DNA from: Lachnospiraceae bacterium
Lineage (GTDB): Bacteria; Bacillota; Clostridia; Lachnospirales; Lachnospiraceae
Length of the DNA stretch: 64,000 nt
Direction of reading: 5' to 3'
Assembly: GCA_022791635.1 (NCBI GenBank)
Contig: JAAVZL010000033.1
Span: 62,001 to 126,000, forward strand
Position 1 is the first letter of the stretch, and the number at the start of each line of letters is the position of its first letter. The notes below the pieces were generated by a model. The model saw only the letters and a list, made by a program, of their open reading frames with translations. It had not been told where the DNA came from and searched no databases. Made by a program: the position numbers and the translations under genes. Shown here piece by piece: positions 1 through 8,363 of this stretch.

Positions 1-90
1 TCCCAGAGAATTTGCATATTCCTCCGCCTTCTTATTAAGCTTACAAAAAATTTCGGATTGATCTCCAAAAAATGAAACAATATTTTTCAT
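1..90 (-). CDS. 5' end of an unidentified protein (runs off window)
   Basis: An ATG at 88-90 on the minus strand is preceded by a good ribosome-binding site (GGAGGG at 95-100, minus sense), and the frame stays open for 30 codons to the window edge. The peptide begins MKNIVSFFGD and continues as a charged helix-like stretch. It is too short to place in a family. It lies about 40 bases downstream of the isocitrate lyase-family gene on the same strand, so it is probably the next gene of the same catabolic operon. Confidence 0.6.
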   Translation of the reverse strand, partial: MKNIVSFFGDQSEIFCKLNKKAEEYANSLG

Positions 91-130
91 ATTACCCTCC
101 TGGCTCTGCCTAAATATAAGGCTTCGTTTG

Positions 131-1078
131 TCATTCCTCGTTTCCTTTTCTGATTTTTGGCGATACCCCGCTTTTTGCCTCCTCGGCATCCGTAATCTTT
201 TTATTAAATCGGCTTCCAAGCTTAAGCCACTCATGAATGCCAAACAGCTCAAACAGATACATAGGACTGCTGTCTACCCTGGGATCCTCTGTAACCGGAA
301 TGTCGCTCATGGAATCATAGCACTGCTTTCCATACTCTGTCATTCCCATCAAAGCTCCCGCCATTGTATAATGCATGGTGGCAAGCCCATATCCCCATTC
401 ATAGGCTTCCTGAAGAGACACCTTTGGGCTTGCGCCTGCAGAGGCCATTGCGAACATTTTCGGTCCCTTCACACGCCTTCCCACCTCTTTGATATCCTCA
501 ATGGTGCTTGTGCCTTCCACAAAGGTGATATCCGCTCCCCCGCGGATGGCGCCATTGCAGCGTCTGATTGCCTCCTCAAGCCCCAGCACATGATAGGAAT
601 CCGTGCGGGCAATCAGCGCGCATCCCGTTCCCTTCAGGGCAAAGGACGCTGCCTCAACCTTTCCCATAAAATCCTCATAGGAAATCACATCTTTTCCCCG
701 AAGATGTCCGCAGCGCTTGGGAAATGTCTGATCCTCCAAATGCACGGCCTTTGCCCCGGCCTTCGCCACACGCTTACAGGTTCGAATCAAATTCATCTCA
801 TTGCCAAAGCCTGTGTCAATGTCTACAATCATAGGAATGTGGGTACAAGAAGCAATCCGCTCCACCGCTCCTATCAATTCATCCAGAGTCACCAAGCCAA
901 TGTCCGGAAACCCGCATAAGCTGGCTGCCAGCTCCCCTCCGGAAAGGCACATGGCCCGAAATCCGGCCTGCTCTACCAGACGCGCAGAAACGCAGTCATA
1001 TACACAGGGTGCCATCAACGGCCCTTCCTTCATAAGCTCTAAAAAACCTGATTTTTCTCTTTCCATCTCATACAGCAT
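131..1078 (-). CDS. Isocitrate lyase/PEP mutase family enzyme (2-methylisocitrate lyase or oxaloacetate decarboxylase-like)
   Basis: This is a 315-residue TIM-barrel enzyme of the isocitrate lyase/PEP mutase superfamily, which makes or breaks C-C or P-C bonds next to a carboxylate using Mg2+. The superfamily signature KRCGH is at residues 121-125, and the metal-binding DIDTGFGN stretch is near residue 87. Length fits methylisocitrate lyase and oxaloacetate decarboxylase rather than the longer true isocitrate lyase. The start at 1078 was chosen because GGAGGT lies 8 bases upstream; an in-frame ATG ten codons earlier falls inside the repeat at 1101-1220 and has no such site. The gene follows a TRAP transporter and an aldo/keto reductase, so a role in breakdown of an imported organic acid is inferred. 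The substrate cannot be told from sequence alone. Confidence 0.85.
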   Translation of the reverse strand: MLYEMEREKSGFLELMKEGPLMAPCVYDCVSARLVEQAGFRAMCLSGGELAASLCGFPDIGLVTLDELIGAVERIASCTHIPMIVDIDTGFGNEMNLIRTCKRVAKAGAKAVHLEDQTFPKRCGHLRGKDVISYEDFMGKVEAASFALKGTGCALIARTDSYHVLGLEEAIRRCNGAIRGGADITFVEGTSTIEDIKEVGRRVKGPKMFAMASAGASPKVSLQEAYEWGYGLATMHYTMAGALMGMTEYGKQCYDSMSDIPVTEDPRVDSSPMYLFELFGIHEWLKLGSRFNKKITDAEEAKSGVSPKIRKGNEE

Positions 1079-1100
1079 ATTTACTGACCTCCTTCTAATC

Positions 1101-1220
1101 AATGTCATTCAGTTAAGCCCGAAAAGCTTATAAAGGCTTCGGGCAAGAACCGCCACCCCTTATCGGGGCGGCCCTCCTCCCCTACGCCGGTAATCCTTAT
1201 AGGCTTAACTAAATGACATT
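1101..1220. repeat. 120-bp palindromic intergenic element, copy 1
   Basis: The ends are inverted repeats (AATGTCAT-N3-GTTAAGCC at 1101-1119, answered by GGCTTAAC-N3-ATGACATT at 1202-1220). The interior carries a GC-rich hairpin (CCGCC-ACCCC ... GGGGCGG). A second copy at 11551-11672 matches almost base for base through the interior and differs mainly in loops. This copy overlaps the end of the aldo/keto reductase gene and supplies its last three codons and stop. It looks like a REP/MITE-type element or a structured RNA; no transposase is present. Confidence 0.85.
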
Positions 1221-2276
1221 GCTTTCTAATCCTTCTTTCTTTGTCAAAGCTTCCAAAGCTGCAAGCTTTTTTTGTACCTCCGGGTGGGCGAACTCTTCTT
1301 GCATTCCTGTACTGATTTGGTTCAGACAGGCGAAATCCTCTGCCTCCAGCTGCAAAGTAACCGCTGTCAGGGAATCCTTCAGCTCCTCTATGGTATCTGC
1401 TCCCGTAAGCACACAGGTGACATGGGGATTTTTCAAAATCCATGCAGTGGCAATTGCCGCGGAAGATACCCCATATTTTTCTGCCATAGCCCCAGTCCTG
1501 TCAACAATCTGTGCAGCCCTCCCCGAAAACAGATGCTTTCTATATTTTGCATAAACGGGATCATAGCTCCAGGTGGATTTCTCAGGGGGCGTCTGTCCCC
1601 CTGCAAAAGCTCCCCCAAGAAGGCCTGCCCCAAGAGGGCTGTACCCCATAAATCCGATTCCCTCATAAGCAATTGCCGGAAACAGCTCCTCCTCCGCGGA
1701 TCGGTTTAAAAGATTATAGGGATTCTGAATCACGGAAATGGGACAGCCGCCATATCTCTTTTGCAGCTCCTGCATAGCAACGACCTGCCATGCCTTATGG
1801 TTGCAAAGACCGGCATAGCGGATTTTTCCATCCCTTAAGAGCTGGTCAAAAGCTCTCATGGTTTCCTCAAAGGCCGTATCTTCGTCCGGCATATGAAGCA
1901 GATACACATCAATATAGTCAGTCCTCAATCTCCTTAAGGACTCTTCTGCCGCATGAATCATATGCAGCCGGGAAGCTCCTCTTCCGTTTGGCCGGGGGCT
2001 CTTTTCATTTATCTGGGCACCGAATTTGGAGGTAATCACCACTTCATGCCGTTTTCCCTGCAAAGCTCTTCCCAGGGCTTCCTCTGCATGAATGTTGCTG
2101 CGAAGCTTATAAATATTGGCACAGTCTATATAGTTAATTCCCATTTCAATGGCCTGCGAAATGGTATCCTCCGCCTCTTTTCTGTCATAGATTCCACGAA
2201 AACCACAGCCAAAGGCCAACCGTGATACGCGAATGCCCGTATTCCCTAAAGGAACATACTCTCCTCTATATTCCAT
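1209..2276 (-). CDS. Aldo/keto reductase
   Basis: This 355-residue NADPH-dependent aldo/keto reductase reduces aldehydes or ketones in the cytoplasm. The N-terminal strand (LGNTGIRVSRLAFGCG) is typical of the YghZ/YajO-like group. The catalytic tetrad is visible: Asp and Tyr in NYIDCANIY, Lys in VITSKFG and His in YLLHMPD. The start at 2276 has an upstream GGAGGATGTT site. The final residues Asn-Val-Ile and the stop codon come from the terminal repeat of the 120-bp palindromic element, so the natural C terminus may have been altered by its insertion. It sits between dctM and the isocitrate lyase-family gene in one operon. Confidence 0.9.
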   Translation of the reverse strand: MEYRGEYVPLGNTGIRVSRLAFGCGFRGIYDRKEAEDTISQAIEMGINYIDCANIYKLRSNIHAEEALGRALQGKRHEVVITSKFGAQINEKSPRPNGRGASRLHMIHAAEESLRRLRTDYIDVYLLHMPDEDTAFEETMRAFDQLLRDGKIRYAGLCNHKAWQVVAMQELQKRYGGCPISVIQNPYNLLNRSAEEELFPAIAYEGIGFMGYSPLGAGLLGGAFAGGQTPPEKSTWSYDPVYAKYRKHLFSGRAAQIVDRTGAMAEKYGVSSAAIATAWILKNPHVTCVLTGADTIEELKDSLTAVTLQLEAEDFACLNQISTGMQEEFAHPEVQKKLAALEALTKKEGLESNVI

Positions 2277-2291
2277 AACATCCTCCTCAAA

Positions 2292-3587
2292 TCATTCGAT
2301 TGCATATACCAGATTCGGGAACCAGGTTGTAATTCCCGGAAACAGAACCATCAGTGTCACCAGTACAATCAGCGCAAGAATAAACGGAAGAAGCTCCCGG
2401 GCTACCTTAAGGGGATTGACCTCTGCGATACTGGCCGTAATATAAATCAATGTCCCCACCGGGGGTGTAATCAGACCCATCTGGCAGACAAGCATACCAA
2501 CCACGCCAAACTGTATGGGATCAATCCCAAACGCCTTTACAATGGGCACCATGGCCGGCACAATCACCATTTGAATGACATTCACATCCAGAATCATGCC
2601 AAACAGCAGCAATACAAGCATCATTAAGGCCAGAGCCGCCGTCGGGTTGCTGGTGGCGCCCATCAGCATTGTTTTCAGTGTGGCGGAAACGCCGATGGAG
2701 CTGATAATCCAGGTGAACACACCTGCCACCGCCAGACAGGGAAGCACCTTTGCTGCCATCATGGCAGCCCGTGCAAAGCAAAGGCAAAATTGCTTAAAGC
2801 TCATACCCCGGTATAAAAAAGCACTGATAATCACGGCACACACAACCGCAATGGCTCCAATCTCCACAACCGTTCCAACGCCTGCCACCAGACAGTAGAC
2901 CACAATTACAGGCAGCATAAAGGCAAAAAAGGAAGACTTGCCCGTCTTTATGAAGTGCTTCCAGCCGCCCCACGTTCCCTTTGGATACTGACGCTTCACT
3001 GCAATCCAGTAAGACACAAAAAGCTGAAAGACCCCCATCAAAAGTCCCGGAATCATACCTCCAAGAAAGAGCTTGTTAATGGAACAGGAAAGGTATACCC
3101 CCATCAGAACCAAACCGCCGGAAGGTGGAATAATGGGTCCGATGCAAGAAGAAGCTCCCGTAACAGCTGCCGCATATTCCCCGTCATACCCGTCCTTTTT
3201 CATCATTGGAATCATCAAAGATCCAATGGCCGCCGTATCTGCCGTTGCGCTTCCCGATACGCCTGCAAAAATGACGGATGCCAAAATATTGATATGACTT
3301 AGGCTTCCGCGGATGTGTCCGATGGTGGCCTTTCCGAAATTCACCAGCCGATCGCTCATACTTCCATAATTCATAATCTCGCCCAGCAAAAAATAAAATA
3401 AAATGGCGCAAAAATTATAGCTGTTCATTCCGGAGATAAAGCCCTGACCAATCACAGCCACAGGAACAGAGCCCGGAAAGAGGAAAAACACACCCGCCAC
3501 GGCCATTCCTAGGGATGCAAACACCGGAAACCGCAGGCACAGAAACAAAAACATCATTCCAAATAAAACCAAAGCTTTGGCAATCAT
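2292..3587 (-). CDS. dctM: TRAP transporter large permease (DctM family)
   Basis: This 431-residue, multi-spanning membrane protein is the transport channel subunit of a sodium-driven TRAP transporter for an organic acid. Family features are GSATADTAAIGSLMIPMM in the first half, GPIIPPSGGLVLMG, and LITPPVGTLIY near the C terminus. Length is normal. Its ATG overlaps the dctQ stop by one base (TAATG), indicating translational coupling, and AGGAGGTG lies just upstream. Confidence 0.95.
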   Translation of the reverse strand: MIAKALVLFGMMFLFLCLRFPVFASLGMAVAGVFFLFPGSVPVAVIGQGFISGMNSYNFCAILFYFLLGEIMNYGSMSDRLVNFGKATIGHIRGSLSHINILASVIFAGVSGSATADTAAIGSLMIPMMKKDGYDGEYAAAVTGASSCIGPIIPPSGGLVLMGVYLSCSINKLFLGGMIPGLLMGVFQLFVSYWIAVKRQYPKGTWGGWKHFIKTGKSSFFAFMLPVIVVYCLVAGVGTVVEIGAIAVVCAVIISAFLYRGMSFKQFCLCFARAAMMAAKVLPCLAVAGVFTWIISSIGVSATLKTMLMGATSNPTAALALMMLVLLLFGMILDVNVIQMVIVPAMVPIVKAFGIDPIQFGVVGMLVCQMGLITPPVGTLIYITASIAEVNPLKVARELLPFILALIVLVTLMVLFPGITTWFPNLVYAIE

Positions 3588-4087
3588 TATTTTGCACCTC
3601 CTCTTAGATGCATCAGACGATATACGTGCTCCACTGCCATATAAAGGGTGGCAAAAAGTAACAGAATGCCTCCTGCAATAACAGGTAAATAGCGATTTCC
3701 CTCATCCAGATTAATCACAGACATCACCATACCATGATTCACACTCCAGGTTTTTAAGCCGATTCGAATCACCGCAATGCTGGCCGCAGCAGTCACACAA
3801 TCAATTCCCACATCCATAATTCCCAGCACCCGAGGCGGAAGAATATTATCCAGAATATCCATTTTTATATGGCTGTTATTTTCCATCCAGATCCATGCAA
3901 CGCCGATTGCACACATCCAGGACATCAGATATATGGACAATTCCTCCACCCAAATAATCGTTACAGCAATAAAATACCGGGTAATTACCTGCACCGTAGC
4001 CAATGCTACCATGACAAATAAAAGCATTGCCATAAGAACGCGAAAAACCGTACAAATCCCTTTTCCTAATTTTCGATAGTTTTCCAT
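3587..4087 (-). CDS. dctQ: TRAP transporter small permease (DctQ family)
   Basis: This 166-residue protein with four predicted hydrophobic segments is the small membrane subunit that links the solute receptor to the DctM channel. The conserved VITRYF ... WVEELSIYLMSWM core after the first helix is typical of DctQ. GGAG lies 7 bases before the start. It is placed between dctP and dctM as usual. Confidence 0.93.
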   Translation of the reverse strand: MENYRKLGKGICTVFRVLMAMLLFVMVALATVQVITRYFIAVTIIWVEELSIYLMSWMCAIGVAWIWMENNSHIKMDILDNILPPRVLGIMDVGIDCVTAAASIAVIRIGLKTWSVNHGMVMSVINLDEGNRYLPVIAGGILLLFATLYMAVEHVYRLMHLRGGAK

Positions 4088-4116
4088 ACCCTGTCTCCAT
4101 ACGAAAGTTTGTCCTG

Positions 4117-4152
4117 CTTTGTTGGGGCCGCCCTGAACAAAGACAGCCCCAA
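4117..4152 (-). promoter_or_regulatory. Hairpin pair between dctP and dctQ
   Basis: Two short stems compete for the same bases: CTTTGTT/AACAAAG (4117-4123 with 4136-4142) and TTGGGGC/GCCCCAA (4122-4128 with 4146-4152). A hairpin here could lower expression of the permeases relative to the solute receptor, as is common in binding-protein operons. There is no clear U-run, so termination is not certain. Confidence 0.4.
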
Positions 4153-4184
4153 AGAAACCTTACCTTGTTTTCAAATACTGCATA

Positions 4185-5273
4185 CTACTTGGCCAAAGCT
4201 TTTATCTGCTCATACAAGCCTGCCGTATATAGAGAACCCTCAAATTCAACAGCTGCATCTTCCGTTGCCTTGCGGAAGGAATCCAAATCCGTGTCAATAA
4301 ATTCCACTCCGTTTTCCGTCATCCTCTGCTTTTCTTCCTCATACATGGTATTCAGCTGTTCATCCAGCTTTGCGTAAGTTTGAGATATCGCTTCTTCCAC
4401 CCATCCCTGCTGCTCTTTCGTCAGCGCCTCATAATTCTTGGCTGAAGCCCAAAGAAAGAGATTCTGATAAATGTAGTTCAATTCCATATAATATTTCTGA
4501 ATTTCATAGTAGGCGCTGGTGGAAGTATTAATAACATCATTATCCTGACCGTCTGCCAGCTCGGGCTGTAAGGCAGAATAAAGCTCTCCTCCGGAAATGA
4601 TGGTGGGATTCGCTCCCCAGGCTGTCCATATGGTGGTCATGGCAGTGGCCTCCGGAGTACGGATTTTCAGATTTTTCACGTCTGCCACACTGTAAACCGG
4701 TGTGTCTGTGGTTGACAATCCCCGGGGCAGCTGGCGGGATAAGGAGCCCAGGAATTTAAGCCCATTCTCATTTTCAATCTTTCCAACCATATTCATTAAA
4801 ATATCGGAGCCTAAAAACTTATTATAGTGTTCCTCGTCGTCAAATAGAAACGGCACCAAAACCACAGCCATATCGCCGCCCTCCTTTAGCCCGGATGAGG
4901 TATCAAGCGCCGCCATAAAAAAGTCCAGATCTCCTTGCTCCAGCTGCGAATAGTGGGAGAGTGTGTTTCCCAAAACTCCGCCCATATTCACCTCTACATT
5001 CATTACGCCTCCAGATATCTCCTGCAAAGTATCCGCAAAGGTAGTGGCTATTACCTCATGAAAGGTTCCAACCGGCGAGGTAGAGCCAAGCTTAAGCGTA
5101 ACACGCTCCCCAAAAGCTTCTTCCTCCTCTTCCTTTTCTGCTTCGTCTTTCTCTTCTGCTGCCTCCTCCTGAACAGGCGCCCCACTTTCCGTTGGGTTTT
5201 TGGAAGCGCTGCAGGCAGTTAAGATTCCTGCCAGCATACTGATACTAAGTAATAAAGCGATTCGTCTTTTCAT
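4185..5273 (-). CDS. dctP: TRAP transporter solute-binding lipoprotein (DctP family)
   Basis: This 362-residue extracytoplasmic receptor binds the organic acid and delivers it to DctQM. It starts with a lipoprotein signal peptide ending in the lipobox LTAC near residue 21. An acidic Glu/Lys-rich linker (about residues 36-53) tethers it to the membrane. The DctP core follows, with the LKIRTPEA motif that holds the carboxylate-binding Arg. The start at 5273 is preceded by AAGGAG. It precedes dctQ and dctM with about 100 bases between, containing a hairpin. Confidence 0.94.
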   Translation of the reverse strand: MKRRIALLLSISMLAGILTACSASKNPTESGAPVQEEAAEEKDEAEKEEEEEAFGERVTLKLGSTSPVGTFHEVIATTFADTLQEISGGVMNVEVNMGGVLGNTLSHYSQLEQGDLDFFMAALDTSSGLKEGGDMAVVLVPFLFDDEEHYNKFLGSDILMNMVGKIENENGLKFLGSLSRQLPRGLSTTDTPVYSVADVKNLKIRTPEATAMTTIWTAWGANPTIISGGELYSALQPELADGQDNDVINTSTSAYYEIQKYYMELNYIYQNLFLWASAKNYEALTKEQQGWVEEAISQTYAKLDEQLNTMYEEEKQRMTENGVEFIDTDLDSFRKATEDAAVEFEGSLYTAGLYEQIKALAK

Positions 5274-5309
5274 ATTCCTTTTCTCCTTTTTCCCTGATTT
5301 GAAATTACC

Positions 5310-6053
5310 TTATACGTTGTAGTCTGTCTTAATTTGAGCCATAGTTGTTAGAACCTCTGTGCGGAGCATCTTCATTGCAAATTCTGTACGCTCTTTTTTA
5401 TCCGACATGGCTTTCATCGCGTCGTATGCCCGGCGAGTCATCTCAATCAATGCCGGGTGCGTGTCCAAAAACACACGGACAAATTGACTTACCGTTTCCC
5501 GGAAAGCTTCCCTTGGAACGACACGGTTGATAAGTCCCATCCCATAGGCATCCTCTGCCGAAAAATTCCAACTGGTCAGATACGCTTCCAACGCTCTTTT
5601 CCTGGGCATACAGTCAATGGTATCCACCATAACCATCATGGGAACCCCACCCATACGCACCTCGGGAAATCCGAATTCCACCCCTTCGCAGGCGACTGCA
5701 AAATCACAGCTGGCTATCATACCCATTCCTGCCTTCAGACAATGACCGGAAACTGCGGCAATCATAGGCGTCTTGTTCTGTGCCATAAGAGCGTCCACTC
5801 TTGCAATTGCATTTGCATACTTTTCCTGCTCTCCGGGCACAGTGGCATCCACTCGTCCGCCTGTATAGAAGTATTCCTCATTTCCCGTAATCACTGCTAC
5901 CCGAATCTCTTTGTTATCGCGCATTTCTTCATAGCAGTCTGCTAATTGTTCGATTCCTGCCCAATTTAATCCATTTTTCATCTCCGGATTATCAATCGTA
6001 ATGATCATAACCCCATTCTCAATTTTTGAATAAACCTGTCTTTTTTCCTCCAT
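5310..6053 (-). CDS. Enoyl-CoA hydratase/isomerase family protein
   Basis: This 247-residue crotonase-fold protein is expected to act on an acyl-CoA thioester. The oxyanion-hole region is seen at AAVSGHCLKAGMGMIASC, followed by FGFPEVRMGGVP, which normally carries a catalytic Glu. The usual GG[TS] after that motif is absent (VPMMVMVD), so it may be an isomerase, a hydrolase or a divergent member. The start at 6053 has GGAGG 8 bases upstream. It is the first gene of the operon that continues through the TRAP transporter to the isocitrate lyase-family gene. Confidence 0.85.
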   Translation of the reverse strand: MEEKRQVYSKIENGVMIITIDNPEMKNGLNWAGIEQLADCYEEMRDNKEIRVAVITGNEEYFYTGGRVDATVPGEQEKYANAIARVDALMAQNKTPMIAAVSGHCLKAGMGMIASCDFAVACEGVEFGFPEVRMGGVPMMVMVDTIDCMPRKRALEAYLTSWNFSAEDAYGMGLINRVVPREAFRETVSQFVRVFLDTHPALIEMTRRAYDAMKAMSDKKERTEFAMKMLRTEVLTTMAQIKTDYNV

Positions 6054-6100
6054 TCAAATCCTCCATTCTTCTGTTTCTGTTATATGCTTATTGCATGTTT

Positions 6101-6106
6101 CTAGTA
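6101..6106 (-). promoter_or_regulatory. Candidate -10 element of the catabolic operon
   Basis: TATACT on the minus strand lies about 48 bases upstream of the first gene. No good -35 hexamer is found at 16-18 bases, which suggests that an activator may be needed. Confidence 0.35.
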
Positions 6107-6237
6107 TACAATAGTTTTATATGGTATTTCTACTGATTTTTTTACCAAATTTAAAGTGAAATTTTTGTATGATTTTCCCAATATGAATGTATCAGACAGG
6201 CCTCTGCACCGGCGGAGCAAATCGTATCTCCAAGCAA

Positions 6238-6296
6238 AGAAAAAGGATGAACGCAATCCGGAAGCTTCCTTCCAGGAATGTGTTCATCCTTTTTCT
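6238..6296 (-). terminator. Terminator of csoR
   Basis: A perfect 15-bp stem (6238-6252 with 6282-6296) lies directly after the csoR stop. In the minus direction it ends in CCTTTTTCTTT, giving the U-rich tail of an intrinsic terminator. Confidence 0.8.
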
Positions 6297-6310
6297 CTGT
6301 TTGTTTTTTG

Positions 6311-6682
6311 TTATTTTATAAACCGGTCAATGGCCCCCGTCAGTTCCTCAATGGCCTCATGATCCCCGCACTCCACCGCATCCACCAGGCAGTGCTCAAT
6401 GTGGTCCTTTAAAATCACCTTAGCTGTGTTGTTGATGGCCGCTTTCACTGCGGAAAGCTGTACCAGAACCTCACTGCAGTCCCGGCCCTCCTCCACCATG
6501 CGCTTTACGGACTCCATATGTCCGATGGCTCGGGACAGGCGGTTCAGAACGGCTTTCGTGTTCTGATGGGTGTGGGTATGTCCATGGGTGTGTCCGTGGG
6601 TATGCTTGTCTGACTGGCCGTGCTCATGTACATGCTCGTATACGGTCCCGTCTGCTGCTATGTGCGTATGCTTTTCGGTCAT
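6311..6682 (-). CDS. csoR: CsoR-type copper-sensing repressor with His-rich N-terminal tail
   Basis: This 123-residue member of the CsoR/RcnR/FrmR family is an all-helical DNA-binding repressor that releases DNA on metal binding. The Cu(I) ligand set of CsoR is present with exact spacing: Cys69, His94 and Cys98. The first 40 residues are unusual, with twelve histidines in HTHGHTHGHTH-type repeats that could bind Ni, Zn or Cu. The start at 6682 was chosen because the core and tail begin there; upstream in-frame codons have no ribosome-binding site. No copper ATPase or chaperone gene is adjacent, so its targets are elsewhere. Confidence 0.88.
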   Translation of the reverse strand: MTEKHTHIAADGTVYEHVHEHGQSDKHTHGHTHGHTHTHQNTKAVLNRLSRAIGHMESVKRMVEEGRDCSEVLVQLSAVKAAINNTAKVILKDHIEHCLVDAVECGDHEAIEELTGAIDRFIK

Positions 6683-6806
6683 AATCTCATCTCTTTCTAT
6701 TCTAAAATAAACTCTCTCATCTACCGCGTACATTGTACCATAAGCCAAAGGGAAAAACAATCCGCCCCACGGGGATGAAATTTTTAGGAGATCTCCTTGT
6801 TGCTGG

Positions 6807-8315
6807 TCACGGAGTGAACAGCAGCATTTCCTTCTCCAAAAGCTGCCTTCGCAGTGCTTCCTCTCTGGAATCCGTATTCAAAAACGCCATCGCTTTCCCA
6901 TATTCTTCCGAAAGCTCCTCCTCCATCACCCGGCTCGTCCCGGGATGCTCCAGAAGGCCGGTCAGCAGGATAACCAGCTCCTGCCTTTCTCCAAAGGTCT
7001 TCCGGGTAAAGTCCGTCACATTTCCAAGGGCTTTCACAAGCTTCCTTCGCTGTTCTGTCGCCCCTGCCTCCTCTGCTCCGATCCTGCTCTCAAAGGCCTC
7101 AATTCCTTGCCCCAGTCGGGCCCTCTCCATACATTCCTCCACAGCTTTCACAAGCTTCCTTTCCCGCTTCTCCTCCCCGGGCGCCAGGAGCCCCCAGTCC
7201 TTTTGCACCTCAAGGCCTTTTTTCCTGCGGTCAAGCCCCTCTGTACAGGCGCTCATCAAAGCCTCGCCGCCAAGCTCCTCTCCCTGGCTTAGGCCGTCCG
7301 TAAAATACCGAAGGCTTTTTGCCAGTCTTTCCTGCTCCTCCAAAGCCTCCCCCATATGAGAGAGCCGCTGAAGCAGTAGCCAGACAATACAGAGCCGCTC
7401 GTCAAAGGGGAGCCCCGGAAGCCCCCGAAAGCTCTCCGAAGGTATGGCCCCTTCTCCTTCCAGAATATACTCCGGACGCAGCTTATGGCTCCATTTCTCA
7501 TAAAGACGGTAATAAAAGGCAAAGGCCCGGGCCGTCTCCTTCTCCTGAAGGTACTGCTCAAACAGGACCTCCTCCACCGCAAGCTGTAACTCCTCCAGGG
7601 TGAGAAGCATTTCCGACAGATCCTCCCAGCCCCGGCCGGTCACAAAGCCCTTTCCTCCTGCTTCCATCACGTAGAAGCACTCCGGGCGCAGCTCCAGAAA
7701 GGAGAGCACTGCGGGATGAAGCCCCTGCCTGAGGGCATAGCGCTTCCACACTCCCAGATCCGGCTCCACCTCCATTCGTTTTACCCGATCCAGGGTCACC
7801 GTATCAAACTCCCGGACAGAGCGATTGTAAACAAAGGGATTCCCCGCCGCCACGATCACCCAGCCTTCCGGCAAACGATGGCTGCCAAAGGTCTTATATT
7901 GAAGGAACTGCAGCATGGCAGGCATCAGGGTCTCGGACACGCAATTCATCTCATCCAGGAAAAGAATGCCCTCCCGAAGGCCGCTTTCCTCCATCTGCTC
8001 ATAGACAGAGGCAATAATTTCACTCATAGTATAGGCCGTAACCGTATACGCCTCCCCCTGAAATTCCCTCTTCTCCAACACCGGAAGTCCGATAGCGCTC
8101 TGGCGTGTATGGTGGGTCATCGTATAAGCCACCAGCCCCAGGCCGCACTCTCTGGCAATCTGCTCCATAATGGCCGTTTTTCCGATTCCCGGCGGGCCGA
8201 TGAGCAGCACAGGTCGCTGGCGCTTCACCGGAATCCGAAACGCCCCCTCTTCGGTCCTGGCTGTGTAGGCCTTCACCGTTCTCTTAATCTCTTCCTTTGC
8301 TTCCTGTATATTCAT
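6807..8315 (-). CDS. MoxR-like AAA+ ATPase
   Basis: This 502-residue AAA+ ATPase has Walker A GPPGIGKT at residues 40-47, Walker B LFLDEMN and a sensor region AGNPFVYN. MoxR ATPases act as chaperones that remodel or insert cofactors into partner proteins, usually working with a VWA-domain protein. The C-terminal 200 residues are charged and helical and match no domain I recognise. The start at 8315 has GGAG 10 bases upstream. It follows the VWA gene with a gap of about 48 bases, and the two are an obvious functional pair. Confidence 0.88.
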   Translation of the reverse strand: MNIQEAKEEIKRTVKAYTARTEEGAFRIPVKRQRPVLLIGPPGIGKTAIMEQIARECGLGLVAYTMTHHTRQSAIGLPVLEKREFQGEAYTVTAYTMSEIIASVYEQMEESGLREGILFLDEMNCVSETLMPAMLQFLQYKTFGSHRLPEGWVIVAAGNPFVYNRSVREFDTVTLDRVKRMEVEPDLGVWKRYALRQGLHPAVLSFLELRPECFYVMEAGGKGFVTGRGWEDLSEMLLTLEELQLAVEEVLFEQYLQEKETARAFAFYYRLYEKWSHKLRPEYILEGEGAIPSESFRGLPGLPFDERLCIVWLLLQRLSHMGEALEEQERLAKSLRYFTDGLSQGEELGGEALMSACTEGLDRRKKGLEVQKDWGLLAPGEEKRERKLVKAVEECMERARLGQGIEAFESRIGAEEAGATEQRRKLVKALGNVTDFTRKTFGERQELVILLTGLLEHPGTSRVMEEELSEEYGKAMAFLNTDSREEALRRQLLEKEMLLFTP

Positions 8316-8363
8316 AAATAAAGCGCTCCTCTGTCTCAATGATTCTAAAAAAGCCCTCATAGC

